Positions 1 through 11,289 of a stretch of 64,000 bases of DNA are shown in pieces. A program made the translations under genes and the position numbers. This DNA comes from Ariolimax columbianus (taxonomy: Eukaryota > Mollusca > Gastropoda > Stylommatophora > Arionidae): assembly GCA_036924085.1 (NCBI GenBank), contig JAVGWX010000019.1, forward strand, positions 9,070,361 through 9,134,360, written 5' to 3'. Every line of letters begins with the position of its first letter. Position 1 is the stretch's first letter. The notes under the pieces were generated by a model that worked only from the letters and a program-made list of their open reading frames with translations, searched no databases and was not told the origin of the DNA.

Positions 1-56
1 GTGTCTGTGTGAGTATTTAATTTAGTGTATGAGTATCTGTGTAAGTCTCCGAGTGA

Positions 57-1980
57 GTGTCTCAGTGTCTGTGTGAGTGTCTGTGTGAGTGTCTGTGTGA
101 GTGTCTGTTTGAGTGTCTGTGTGAGTGTCTGTTTGAGTGTCTGTGTGAGTGTATGTGTGAGTGTCTGTGTGAGTGTCTGTGTGAGTGTCTGTGTGAGTGT
201 CTGTTTGAGTGTCTGTGTGAGTGTCTGTTTGAGTGTCTGTGTGAGTGTCTGTTTGAGTGTCTGTTTGAGTGTCTGTGTGAGTGTCTGTGTGAGTGTCTGT
301 GTGAGTGTCTGTTTGAGTGTCTGTTTGAGTGTCTGTGTGAGTGTCTGTGTGAGTGTCTGTTTGAGTGTCTGTGTGAGTGTCTGTGTGAGTGTCTGTGTGA
401 GTGTCTGTTTGAGTGTCTGTGTGAGTGTCTGTTTGAGTGTCTGTGTGAGTGTCTGTGTGAGTGTCTGTTTGAGTGTCTGTTTGAGTGTCTGTGTGAGTGT
501 CTGTGTGAGTGTCTGTGTGAGTGTCTGTTTGAGTGTCTGTTTGAGTGTCTGTGTGAGTGTCTGTGTGAGTGTCTGTTTGAGTGTCTGTGTGAGTGTCTGT
601 GTGAGTGTCTGTGTGAGTGTCTGTTTGAGTGTCTGTGTGAGTGTCTGTGTGAGTGTCTGTGTGAGTGTCTGTGTGAGTGTCTGTGTGAGTGTCTGTTTGA
701 GTGTCTGTGTGAGTGTCTGTGTGAGTGTCTGTGTGAGTGTCTGTGTGAGTGTCTGTTTGAGTGTCTGTGTGAGTGTCTGTTTGAGTGTCTGTGTGAGTGT
801 CTGTTTGAGTGTCTGTGTGAGTGTATGTGTGAGTGTCTGTGTGAGTGTCTGTGTGAGTGTCTGTTTGAGTGTCTGTGTGAGTGTCTGTGTGAGTGTCTGT
901 GTGAGTGTCTGTTTGAGTGTCTGTTTGAGTGTCTGTGTGAGTGTCTGTGTGAGTGTCTGTGTGAGTGTCTGTGTGAGTGTCTGTTTGAGTGTCTGTGTGA
1001 GTGTCTGTTTGAGTGTCTGTGTGAGTGTCTGTGTGAGTGTCTGTGTGAGTGTCTGTTTGAGTGTCTGTTTGAGTGTCTGTGTGAGTGTATGTGTGAGTGT
1101 CTGTGTGAGTGTCTGTTTGAGTGTCTGTTTGAGTGTCTGTTTGAGTGTCTGTGTGAGTGTCTGTTTGAGTGTCTGTGTGAGTGTCTGTGTGAGTGTCTGT
1201 TTGAGTGTCTGTTTGAGTGTCTGTGTGAGTGTCTGTGTGAGTGTCTGTTTGAGTGTCTGTGTGAGTGTCTGTTTGAGTGTCTGTGTGAGTGTCTGTGTGA
1301 GTGTCTGTGTGAGTGTCTGTTTGAGTGTCTGTTTGAGTGTCTGTGTGAGTGTATGTGTGAGTGTCTGTGTGAGTGTCTGTTTGAGTGTCTGTGTGAGTGT
1401 CTGTTTGAGTGTCTGTGTGAGTGTCTGTTTGAGTGTCTGTGTGAGTGTCTGTGTGAGTGTCTGTTTGAGTGTCTGTTTGAGTGTCTGTGTGAGTGTCTGT
1501 GTGAGTGTCTGTTTGAGTGTCTGTGTGAGTGTCTGTTTGAGTGTCTGTGTGAGTGTCTGTGTGAGTGTCTGTGTGAGTGTCTGTTTGAGTGTCTGTGTGA
1601 GTGTCTGTGTGAGTGTCTGTTTGAGTGTCTGTGTGAGTGTCTGTGTGAGTGTCTGTGTGAGTGTCTGTGTGAGTGTCTGTGTGAGTGTCTGTGTGAGTGT
1701 CTGTTTGAGTGTCTGTGTGAGTGTCTGTGTGAGTGTCTGTTTGAGTGTCTGTGTGAGTGTCTGTTTGAGTGTCTGTGTGAGTGTCTGTTTGAGTGTCTGT
1801 GTGAGTGTCTGTTTGAGTGTCTGTGTGAGTGTCTGTTTGAGTGTCTGTGTGAGTGTCTGTGTGAGTGTCTGTGTGAGTGTCTGTTTGAGTGTCTGTGTGA
1901 GTGTCTGTTTGAGTGTCTGTGTGAGTGTCTGTGTGAGTGTCTGTGTGAGTGTCTGTTTGAGTGTCTGTGTGAGTGATTGA
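57..1980 (+). repeat. 12-bp minisatellite, about 160 units
   Basis: Unbroken tandem array of a 12-bp unit, KTGAGTGTCTGT, where the first base is G or T, plus a rare variant with GTATGT. Both + frames stay open only because the unit length is a multiple of three, giving Val/Leu-Ser-Val-Cys or Cys-Leu-Cys/Phe-Glu repeats. I see no sign of a gene. The variant order is not random: the rare unit recurs at 817, 1081 and 1345, spaced 264 bp. Both flanks are degenerate copies (about 1-56 and 1981-2035). Confidence 0.97.
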
Positions 1981-2035
1981 GTGAGCGTTGAAGTGAGTGT
2001 TTACGTGACTGTCTGTGTGACCGTATGTTTGACTG

Positions 2036-2340
2036 GCAATGAGATAAGAGTATATGTCATGGTAATATGTTTAATTTGATTTTAAGAGTCAAGTCGATCC
2101 AATTTGCCCAACTACATATTGGTGCACTTAGCGAAGTCAATGCGGCGCTCATGATAACTGTTACTCCTACTTCTGAAAACAGCTTAGACTGGGTATAATA
2201 CACCTGAGTGTCTAACACTTCCTCCCAGTCAGCAGCGTTTTCACCGTATCCCAGCCTTTGAATGTCATATTTCATTAAGCCTTTCTGGACATTGTTACTC
2301 TCGTGGAAACGTTTGAAACCAATAGTCGGGCCTCTCTACA
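2036..2340. other. Spacer with an unrecognised 72-aa frame
   Basis: Non-repetitive sequence between two arrays. A 72-codon open frame on the - strand (2057-2275) has an ordinary amino-acid mix but no family I can name, and no convincing splice sites. It may be a remnant of a mobile element or chance. Confidence 0.3.
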
Positions 2341-2815
2341 TGACACTGTACGTTATGTGACTGTACGTTATGTGACTGTACGTCATGTGACTGTACGTTA
2401 TGTCACTGTACGTTATGTCACAGTAATTTATGTTACTACGTTATATCAGTGTACATTATGTCAGTGTTCGTTATGTCACTGTACGTTATGTCAGATTGCG
2501 TTAAGTAACTGTACGTTATCTCAGATTACGTTAAGTCACTGTACGTTAATTTAGTGTACGTTATGTCACTGTACATTATGTCACTGTACGTTATGTTCTT
2601 GTACGTTATGTCACATTACGTTATGTCACTGTACGTTATGTTACTGTACATTATGTAAGTGTACATTATGTCACTTTACGTTAAGTCACTGTACGTTTTG
2701 TCAGTGCACGTTATGACAGTGTACGTTATATCACCGTACGTTATGTCAGTGTACGTTACGTAAGTGTACGTTATGTCAGTGTACGTTACGTAAGTGTACG
2801 TTATGTCAGTGCACG
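2341..2815. repeat. 15-bp minisatellite
   Basis: About 31 imperfect copies of a 15-bp unit of the form CTGTACGTTATGTCA, with frequent substitutions at the GTCACT/GTCAGT/GTGACT positions. It is more degenerate than the first array, so probably older. The short open frames here are repeat artefacts. Confidence 0.9.
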
Positions 2816-3239
2816 TTAGAGTGAACAATAGCTCCTTAATATCGATTCTACAATCACAATATTTTCTGTTCCCTGTGAATATTAGGTCAACAAATGCACA
2901 TCGAACATTGACCTGCCTATAACGGTTAAAGCTTTGAAGGCTTAAAGTTTCAGAAGGTTGAGACATCAAGCTCTTTTCCTTACCCTCTGTGTCGTCCCTT
3001 ACGCATGCCTGTAAGGTTACAGTGCTGCTAACCTTTGCTCACTTTGCGGACCCTAGTTTTATTTGGGTGGCTTGTAAATATATTATTCCACTAAAAATAT
3101 GCACTGCTTTTTTTAATTGACTTAAATTTCTACTATTGAAATCGTGAGTCGTTATTGACAATGTTCATGCTAAAGCTACTTAAAGACATCGACCAAAATA
3201 GAATGTGGGAGCAGATAATAATGTTTATTTAAAAAAATA
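2816..3239. other. Single-copy-looking AT-rich spacer
   Basis: No tandem repeat, coding exon or recognised element is visible. It is probably intronic or intergenic. Confidence 0.4.
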
Positions 3240-4385
3240 AGACTTATTTTGTCCAACAACGATCTAACGTAGAACAATTATCAATCTCACACAGACCTCA
3301 TATTGGCCTCACTTAGAACCCCTATTGATCTAACATAGAACACCTATTGATCTAACGTAGAATTCATATTGATCTCTAGAACCTCTTGATCTAACATAGA
3401 ACACCTATTGATCTAACGTAGAATTCATATTGATCTCCCGCAAAACCCATATTGACCTTAGGTAGAACCCCTTCGACCTCAGCTAGAACCCCTATTAAAA
3501 TCAAAGAGAACCCCCTATTGATCTAACATAAAACACCTACTGATCTCACGTAGAATCCCTATTGATCTAACATAAAACGCCTACTGATTTCACGTAGAAA
3601 ACCTATTGATGTAATATAAAATACTTACTGATCTCACGTAGAACACCTATTGATCTAATATAAAACACCTACTGATCGCACGTAGAACAACTATTGTTCT
3701 CATATAAAACACCTATTTATCTCACATAAAACACCTATTTATCTCACGTAGAATCTATATTGATCTCAAGTGATTCCATATTGATTTCACGTGGAACCTT
3801 TATTGATCTAACAAAAAACCCATATTGACCTCACGAAGAATCCATATTGATCTTATGTAGAACCTCTATTGATCTAACATAGAACCCATATTGACCTGAC
3901 GTAGTACACTCTAATGACCTTATGTATCGTCCATATTGTTCCCACGTCGAATCTCAATTGATCCCACGTAAAGCCCTTAATCTAACATAGAACCTCTATT
4001 GTTCTTACGAAGAATCCCTATTGACCGCATGTAGAACCCACATTGATCTAACATAGAACACATATTGACATTAAGTAGAGTATCTATTGTTTCCACGTAA
4101 AACTCCCATTGATCTCACGTAAAACCCATATTGATCTAACATAGAACCCATGTTGACCTGACGTAATACCCTCTAATGGCCTTACGTGGAACCCACATTG
4201 ATCTCACGTATAACCCCTTTGGCCTTACGTAGAGTACCTATTGTTTCCACATAAAACTCCCATTGATCTAACAAAGAACCCCATTTGACCTCATGTAGAA
4301 CCCACACTGATCTAACATAGATTCCCTATTGACCTTAAGTAGAGTATTGATCTCACTTAAAACCCATATCGATCTCTCTTAAGGA
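3240..4385. repeat. Degenerate ~21-bp satellite
   Basis: About 50 diverged copies of a roughly 21-bp unit resembling CTATTGATCTCACGTAGAACC. The same unit resumes at about 5600-5640, immediately right of the LTR-like block at 4386-5599. This shows that the LTR sequence was inserted into the array. Confidence 0.85.
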
Positions 4386-5240
4386 TATGACAGTTCCAGC
4401 TGGAGCATAGGCGTTTATGGCAGGGGAAATTGGGCTGGCGACTCTGGGAACAAAGGTTTCCTGAATGCGTGCCAATGTCAATCACCGTCTGGACACCAAG
4501 TCGACAAAGAAAACGAGGTGTTTAGGTGGAAGAATTTGACTAGTACGGGGGAGGGGAAGGGTGGGCAGTGTTTGGAGCTGAGTTGGGAGTTCGTAGCTGA
4601 CCACTCTGGCGTTCCGAATTAGAGATTATTTTTTTTTTGGGAGGGGGGGGGGGGTGTGGTTGACACTGTCAGATGCCTCCACTACCGGCTACGACATTTA
4701 GAGTGACAGGGATTCGGGAATAATCATCCAATAAAAATTAGTTGGGAGTAGGTTCAAATTAGAGTGATGGCTAAGTCAGACAACCAACAGAAGAACATTG
4801 GATAGCCATGGTGTTGCTTGAGACTATAAAATACTCTGCAAAGATGAACCCAGACTGGCTAAGAGAGTGAGACTGATAAGATGCCAGTAGTCTGAGAGAC
4901 TGGCTAGGAGAGTGACTGAGAGGCTGTCAGGAGTCTGTGAGTGTGTGTAAGTTTGCAGGGTGACTAGACCAGCATACACCTCGAGTTTTGGCCAGTCGCT
5001 CTATAGTAGTTTGTGTTGGACACCCTGTGAATAGTAAGAGATCTGAATGTACGTCGTATGTGTAGGACACTTTGTGAACCGATTGTATATGAATGCGCAG
5101 ATCGGCGGAGCATACGTGAACTGATTGTGTGTGAATGTACAGATCACCTGATTGGGGGTGATTTGATTATAAGTAATTTTTAAGTGAGGGTGGGGTTGGG
5201 ATGGGGACAACAAAAGCTAGTGATTATAAACCTCCTATGT

Positions 5241-5326
<86 letters not shown>

Positions 5327-5599
5327 TATGATTGTTTAGTTTAGATGCACTTTGTTCTTTTTGTTAATATTGTTTTGTTGATATGCATGTTAACAAATGA
5401 TAATGTTATATTCCCATTCTGGATAGCGTTTTACTGTGTGAAGTCGTGTCGGGGTGTGGATACATGTTGTAACCCTTTAGATAAGTAAACTACTTAGACA
5501 AACCTAGACTCTACCACGTCTCCTATGTTGGTCCGAGTGACCAGGATATCTTTGATAATATAAGTACTACACAACAGCTAAGCGCCTTACACTGTCACA
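4386..5599 (+). mobile_element. Solo-type LTR, old relative of the 10-kb LTR element
   Basis: A block inserted in the ~21-bp satellite. It begins TATGACAGTTCC and ends CTGTCACA, so its ends are near inverted repeats (TRTGACAG/CTGTCACA). It shares the opening layout of the LTR at 10030: an ACAGTTCC-x-GGAGCA start, then a GACCACT-TGGC-TTCCGA box, a TATA-like ACTATAAAATACTC near 4823 and a GA-rich leader. An (AT)n tract (about 5240-5317) adds length. I see no internal coding region and no second LTR, so it is best read as a solo LTR. A clean target duplication is not evident. Confidence 0.65.
5240..5317. repeat. (AT)n microsatellite
   Basis: Nearly pure AT dinucleotide tract within the solo-type LTR. 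Confidence 0.97.
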
Positions 5600-5674
5600 A
5601 AGTCCCTATCGACCTCTCGCGGAACCGTACGTAGAAACACTGATTGAACCTATTTTTTTCACATTTTTCAACAG

Positions 5675-6326
5675 ATGGCCAATGGTCCGTTATATCCCAT
5701 GGGCCACCTACAACACTGACTTCTACAAATTGATTCCAAATCAGCACATATGTCTCTGCGGATATTTTCAAGCCTGGAGATTATTTAGCCCAATCAGTTC
5801 TCATATTAGAAGTGAGTTCTCGTTTACGAGCAGCATCCTTCGTGAAGTAGACGACATTCGACGAGAGATCACAGGGACAGACACCACTGAAATCGCTGAC
5901 GTTGTTGTTGGTATCCATGTCAGACAAGGCGACTTGCACAGGGATTTCTTTCGTAACATAGGCTACAGGATTGCTCCACTCTCCTATTTTATTAAAGCTT
6001 GTGATTGGATGAGGAAACAGTTTCCACTGAAAAGCATACGTTTTGTGGTTGTCACAGACAAGCCAGACAGGCTTTGGTGCAAAAATAATCTAAATGCAGT
6101 AGACATGATTGTTGCTCGGTCAGCATCAGCTGCAGTTCATCTCGCATTATTGGCTAGCTGTAATCACGTGATCATATCCGGAGGTTCCTTTGGTTGGTGG
6201 GGGGCGTGGTTAGCTGGTGGGAAAGTTGTTTACTATGAGAAATACGTCAAAGAAAACTCAAGGATTTCCCATTATTTTCGTCCGACAGACTATTATCTTC
6301 CTGACTGGATAGGAATTGGAGACTAA
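5675..6326 (+). CDS. Terminal exon of a GT11 alpha-1,2-fucosyltransferase-like enzyme
   Basis: Family role: transfer of L-fucose from GDP-fucose to galactose on glycans, as a type II Golgi membrane enzyme. A pyrimidine-rich stretch ending TTTTTCAACAG (AG at 5673-5674) is a good 3-prime splice site. The frame then reads W-P-M-V-R-Y and stays open to TAA at 6324-6326. Counting from the internal Met at 5682 (214 residues), HVRQGD at 79-84 matches GT11 motif I (normally HVRRGD). The block SGGSFGWWGAWLAGG at 166-180 matches the conserved C-terminal motif, GYFQAW at 27-32 fits the family, and the chain ends in LPDWIGIGD. The 5-prime part (cytoplasmic tail, membrane anchor, start of the catalytic domain) is missing. 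It must lie on upstream exons not recognised here, probably left of the window. The frame is undamaged, so this is likely functional. It could instead be a retained exon fragment. Confidence 0.88.
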
Positions 6327-7380
6327 CTTAACGCCTGCAGAACAATGGATCAGTTGCAAATATCCACGTTGGAGGTTAGCTAGACGCATGTCTTCTTTGT
6401 TTCTCTTTAACAAACCATATACCCATCACGACACGAAAGGTCCACTGAAAGGAACCCCGCAACAAAGGACTTGATGTGCTCTTGGTGTCAGTAATAATTT
6501 GCATTACCTGATTAGACTGTCAGTTCCATTCACAGACTTTTAAAAATTGTCTCATAAAGCAGACAATGCACGGTCACGCTTGACTTATTCCTTCTTTCAA
6601 TCGCGTTAAAAAGAAAAACAGGAATCAAACATTTTGAATGTGCATACATATATTTTAATCATGGTTATGAAATAAGAACATGGCAGCCGTGCGTAAGAAC
6701 AACAATACAAAAATAGGTGAGCAGGTAAATAATCAATAATAACAATATAAGCGTGTTTAGAAAACAGGAAGTAGTAATAACTATGATATCATACTCAATA
6801 CTCTTTCAATAATGTATTTCACCAGTACGCTTCCCTCGACCCTATCATATTTACTGGAAACATGTATCCGAACATTTGTACTTGTGATTTAAATAGCACT
6901 GAATTCACATGATGAGGTTGCTAGCCCGGTGCGCTACACTTTTAAGTCTCCTTTAGCGGCCCTATATTCTCTTTACCCCGAAACGTTGATGAGTAATTTT
7001 AGCGAAACCGGCACAACGTCTGATGAGAAAATATTTATATTTTACAGCACAAAATTGATTTAAAGGTGCTTCAGCGAATTGTCAATACGATTCGAACTGT
7101 TAATGATCAATCGGCTATGTGTGATTCTTAAGAAAGTTGTCAAACTGGGTAAAATGTCGTTGTATATACAATATACACATAACAATTAACCAAACTTTTC
7201 ACCACTTATATATTTTTAAAATTTCTAATTTCTAGTGACATCCCTTGAATTGTTTCTTGTAGTGTAATGTCTTCCACGTCGAGGGATTAATAAAAGCAGG
7301 TTAATGTCTTTATGTAAAATGTAAAATGTAAAATGCAGTAAACAAATACTACATTAGTTGTCCTACGGTCACATGCAGTC
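6327..7380 (+). other. Probable 3-prime UTR and downstream spacer of the fucosyltransferase
   Basis: AT-rich, non-repetitive sequence after the fucosyltransferase stop. A candidate poly(A) signal AATAAA lies at 7289-7294. No other exon is visible. Assigning this as 3-prime UTR is inference. Confidence 0.35.
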
Positions 7381-7420
7381 TAGAGAAAAAAAGGGCAAGT
7401 CCATGGTTCTAGGCAAACAT

Positions 7421-7990
7421 GAAGTTCAGTCAATGGTTCTACGGACACATGAAGTTAGTCAGGCTTATCGTCCTAGCGGAAACATAGTAAAGTTTATTGC
7501 TCAATGACTGCGTGAAGTTCAGTCAATGGTTCTACGGACACATGAAGTTAGGCAGGCTTATGGTCCTAGCGGAAACACAGTAAAGTTTATTGCTCAATGA
7601 CTGCGTGAAGTTCAGTCAATGGTTCTACGGACACATGAAGTTAGTCAGGCTTATCGTCCTAGCGGAAACATAGTAAAGTTTATTGCTCAATGACTGCGTG
7701 AAGTTCAGTCAATGGTTCTACGGACACATGAAGTTAGGCAGGCTTATGGTCCTAGCGGAAACACAGTAAAGTTTATTGCTCAATGACTGCGTGAAGTTCA
7801 GTCAATGGTTCTACGGACACATGAAGTTAGGCAGGCTTATGGTCCTAGCGGAAACACAGTAAAGTTTATTGCTCAATGACTGCGTGAAGTTCAGTCAATG
7901 GTTCTACGGACACATGAAGTTAGTCAGGCTTATGGTCCTAGCGGAAACACAGTAAAGTGTATTGCTCAATGACTGCGTGAAGTGAGGGTA
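7421..7990. repeat. 93-bp minisatellite, six copies
   Basis: Tandem copies start at 7421, 7514, 7607, 7700, 7793 and 7886, exactly 93 bp apart. Copies 1 and 3 carry GTTAGTCAGG with ATCGTCC. Copies 2, 4 and 5 carry GTTAGGCAGG with ATGGTCC. Copies 1-4 therefore form two 186-bp dimers. Each 93-mer contains three diverged ~31-bp motifs of the AAGTTCAGTCAATGGTTCTA type. Confidence 0.95.
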
Positions 7991-8089
7991 ATGGTTCTAC
8001 AGCAAAAAAGGCAAGTTAATTGCTCTATGACTACATGAAGTCTGGCTCATGATCTTGCAGTAAATAAAGTCGAGTTAATGGTATATGTT

Positions 8090-8890
8090 AGCATAAGGTA
8101 GGGTGTATGGCTCAAGAACAAATAAAGTTAATGGTCCTATGACTACATTAAGTCAGGTTTATGGGTCTAGGAGAAATAAAGTCAAGTTAATGGTCCTATA
8201 ACTACATTAAGTCAGGTTTATGGGTCTAGGAGAAATAAAGTCAAGTTAATGGTCCTATAACTACATTAAGTCAGGTTTATGGGTCTAGGAGAAATAAAGT
8301 CAAGTTAATGGTCCTATAACTACATTAAGTCAGGTTTATGGGTCTAGGAGAAATAAAGTCAAGTTAATGGTCCTATAACTACATTAAGTCAGGTTTATGG
8401 GTCTAGGAGAAATAAAGTCAAGTTAATGGTCATATAACTACATTAAGTCAGGTTTATGGGTCTAGGAGAAATAAAGTCAAGTTAATGGTCCTATAACTAC
8501 ATTAAGTCAGGTTTATGGGTCTAGGAGAAATAAAGTCAAGTTAATGGTCCTATAACTACATTAAGTCAGGTTTATGGGTCTAGGAGAAATAAAGGCAAGT
8601 TAATGGTCCAAAACTACATTAAGTCAGGTTTATGGGTCTAGGAGAAATAAAGTCAAGTTAATGGTCCTATAACTACATTAAGTCAGGTTTATGGGTCTAG
8701 GAGAAATAAAGTCAAGTTAATGGTCCTATAACTACATTAAGTCAGGTTTATGGGTCTAGGAGAAATAAAGTCAAGTTAATGGTCCTATAACTACATTAAG
8801 TCAGGTGTATGGGTCTAGGAGAAATAAAGTCAAGTTAATGGTCCTTTAACTACATTAAGTCAGGTTTATGGGTCTGGGACAAGTAAAGCC
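8090..8890. repeat. 59-bp minisatellite, about 13 copies
   Basis: Highly uniform 59-bp unit (start GGTCCTATAACTACATTAAG), about 13 copies with few mismatches. It is made of two ~30-bp halves that resemble the thirds of the neighbouring 93-bp unit. Degenerate ~30-bp copies continue on the right to about 9310. Confidence 0.95.
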
Positions 8891-9310
8891 AAGTTAATGG
8901 TCCTAAAAACAGACGAAGACCAATTCCCAGTTATTGGGTCGCATGAAGTCAAGTTAATGGAGCCATGGCAAATAAAGTGAAGGTAATGGCACTTGTGATG
9001 GGAGAGGTCGTAAAGTTAAGTTTATGGTCCTATGGCCAACTGAAGTCAAATTAAAGGCATTAAAAGCGGCATGAATTGAGGATAATAACCTTAGGGCCAC
9101 ATGAAGTCAAGTTAGCGGACCCAAGACCGCATGCGGTCAAGTTAATAGGATTAGGGCCATCAGAGCTAATGTTTCTAGAACGACATGAAGCCAAGTTGAG
9201 GGGTCAACGAGAAATGAAAAGTTAATATGTGCATGACCACATGAAGTCAAACTAAAGGCTTAATATGCGCATAAAAACAATGCAAATTATCTAATAACCA
9301 CGTTAAGACA

Positions 9311-9700
9311 GTTCCATTGCCTCTAAACCAGTCATCGATATGGACCTAGTGGTTGGAAAGTGTTGTTTTTTTCTGTTACGTGGCCTATGTAAAACTTCTT
9401 TACAATATATTTATTTGTTTTCACAGTTGGAGTGTTTCCCTTGTTTTCATACATGCCATTAAACCGTTGTCTTACATTTAATATGTGTTTTCTTCATTTA
9501 TTATCACCATTTTTCACCGCTAGAAATAAACAAATGCTGTATTTTGCGGTTAAAATAATTTCTTGTCAAAGGTGTAGTATCTCTTCTACTGACATTATGT
9601 TTCGGACTACGGGTCGCACATGACGTTTTTAGTTGGTTTTTAATCGTAAGATTGTCCGGCTATGTAAACAAATACCTAATGGTCAAACATAAAGAGAATT
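9311..9700. other. Spacer before the GAT array
   Basis: AT-rich, no tandem repeat. A 63-codon + frame at 9432-9623 has no recognisable family or splice context. Confidence 0.35.
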
Positions 9701-9744
9701 GTTCGAAGTGGTGATGATGTGGATGATGAATATGATGATGATGT

Positions 9745-9779
<35 letters not shown>

Positions 9780-9917
9780 TTGATGATGATGATGTGGATG
9801 ATGATGTGGATGATGATGATGTGGATGATGATGATGTGGATGATGATGATGATGATGATGATAACGATGGTGGTGATGATGATGTTGATGATGTTGATGA
9901 TGTTGATGATCATGATG

Positions 9918-9953
<36 letters not shown>

Positions 9954-10029
9954 TTGATGATGATGATGATGATGATGATGATGTTGATGATGATGATGTG
10001 GATGATGATGATGATGATGATAACGATGG
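9701..10029. repeat. GAT trinucleotide array, left part
   Basis: Interrupted (GAT)n with TTGAT, GTGGAT and AACGATGG variants. All frames are open (Met, Asp, and His or Ile on the other strand), so the long polyHis and polyAsp frames are artefacts. The array is cut at 10029 by the LTR element and resumes at 15606. Confidence 0.96.
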
Positions 10030-10343
10030 TGTAACAGTTCCCGCCGGAGCAAGGGGAGTTTAGGGTGCCTGAACATGTTAAAGCTTAAAGCTACATGAAT
10101 GCATGTCAAGGTCACTCACTGTCTCAGCAAAGGAGAACAGAGTTGGGTTAAGGAATGTGGACAGGTAGAAACTGACCACTGGCCTTCCGATTTTGGTAGG
10201 GGGAGATTGATTGACAGACGAAATTGGCAACGGGGCTTGCTGCGAGAGAATGAGTGACAGGTGTGCAAAGTGTTTCGTTCCAATTGGAATTGAAGATGAC
10301 CATACCTGAGATCGATTGGTCAAGCTCTGGCCTTGCTTGAGGA

Positions 10344-10350
10344 TATATAA
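10344..10350 (+). promoter_or_regulatory. TATA box in the LTR
   Basis: TATATAA about 315 bp into the LTR, in GAGGATATATAACTCGAG. Transcription would start near 10375. The same site is at 14971-14977 in the 3-prime LTR. The solo-type LTR has a comparable TATA-like box at a similar place. Confidence 0.55.
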
Positions 10351-10858
10351 CTCGAGACAAAGTTTAGCTCGAGAGGCTGGATGAGAGATGGAGAGTGAGG
10401 GAGAGAGAGAGGCTGTATGGAGGAAGCTGGAGAGAGAGAGAGACTGAATGTGGATAGTATGTTTAACTCACCGACTTAGATAGAGGAGCGATTGATTGAC
10501 GGTTGGACGAATGTTTAGTGATAGAACAGGATCGCTCAAATAGGTGTGTGAGTTTTGCATTAATAGATAATCTGAACGTGTGTTTGTAAGCAAGGACACA
10601 TTGTGAACGAGTATGTCGAGATCGCCCGCCTGAGGGGATTTCTGTGAGGAAGAGTATTTGAAAAGGTGTGTTGAAGACGCAGTTAAGGCAATGTGTGTGG
10701 GATGTAATTGCAAGGCAATAGAACTAGGTTTTTAGTTAGTTGGGAATTCCATCAATAGCTAATGCTTACAATTCCCGTTTTAGTATAATGTTTAGTTAAG
10801 ATATGTATTATATTGTGTTTGTAATTTCTCTACTCATTCTATGATATGAGTATGATAT

Positions 10859-10864
10859 AATAAA
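10859..10864 (+). promoter_or_regulatory. Poly(A) signal in the LTR
   Basis: AATAAA about 120 bp before the LTR end, as expected for cleavage at the R/U5 border. The copy used in transcripts would be at 15486-15491. Confidence 0.5.
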
Positions 10865-10992
10865 TATGCCACCTGATGTGTGATATGTCATTTACTGAGT
10901 ATGGTCATGATGATGTGGATGAGTGTGAGAATGTTCTAAGTTAGATCACGGCCAAGGCAAACAGTGGGATCTGTTACACGTTATTATTATTT

Positions 10993-11010
10993 TGGTGCCT
11001 GTTGACCACG
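10993..11010 (+). promoter_or_regulatory. Candidate primer-binding site
   Basis: TGGTGCCTGTTGACCACG begins 14 bp after the LTR. It starts with TGG, the complement of the tRNA CCA end. I cannot name the matching tRNA from memory. Confidence 0.45.
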
Positions 11011-11289
11011 GATAGTCGTGGTAGATTTATAAATATAGTGCGTGTGTAGCTATAGATCTTGATTTGCATGTTTAACACAAGTGTCGCAGTTATATATAAC
11101 TTGTGTGTGTAGTTAGGAATAGAGGAGTAGCTAGTGGTTAGAGTGTTAGTACCATAGACAGCTTTTCCAATCATCTGACTGGTAAGTGTGACATTTTTCT
11201 TCCACCCATTGTTGTATTATTGACAAGACTTTGTGCGTACTTGACAGTCTTATAAATTTTTTTGGGTGGGCCAGACGGGTTTATTCAAT

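Larger units (their letters stand above)
10030..10978 (+). repeat. 5-prime LTR
   Basis: 949 bp with the inverted end octamer TGTAACAG/CTGTTACA. A TATA box and an AATAAA signal allow a U3-R-U5 layout. A GA-rich leader (10380-10445) follows the presumed start. Confidence 0.93.

Noticed and set aside
25..1980. 651-aa and 639-aa Cys-rich open frames
   Set aside because: Pure 12-bp tandem repeat; frames are open because the unit is a multiple of three, and G/T variants change residues without constraint.
1..2035. Telomeric or subtelomeric repeat
   Set aside because: The unit does not contain TTAGGG or a known telomere variant, and the array ends in ordinary sequence.
2057..2275. 72-aa - strand frame as a host exon
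   Set aside because: Ordinary composition, but no recognised family and no clear acceptor or donor; left as unassigned.
5240..5317. Origin or centromere-type AT element
   Set aside because: Simple (AT)n microsatellite inside an LTR; nothing supports a special function.
7421..7990. CRISPR-like array
   Set aside because: Repeats are contiguous with no unique spacers, there are no cas genes, and the setting is an animal genome. The same holds for the 26-bp array at 22660 and the 20-bp array at 44250.
9660..10115. PolyHis, polyAsp and polyMet frames
   Set aside because: GAT trinucleotide array read in different frames; the - frame even runs into the LTR.
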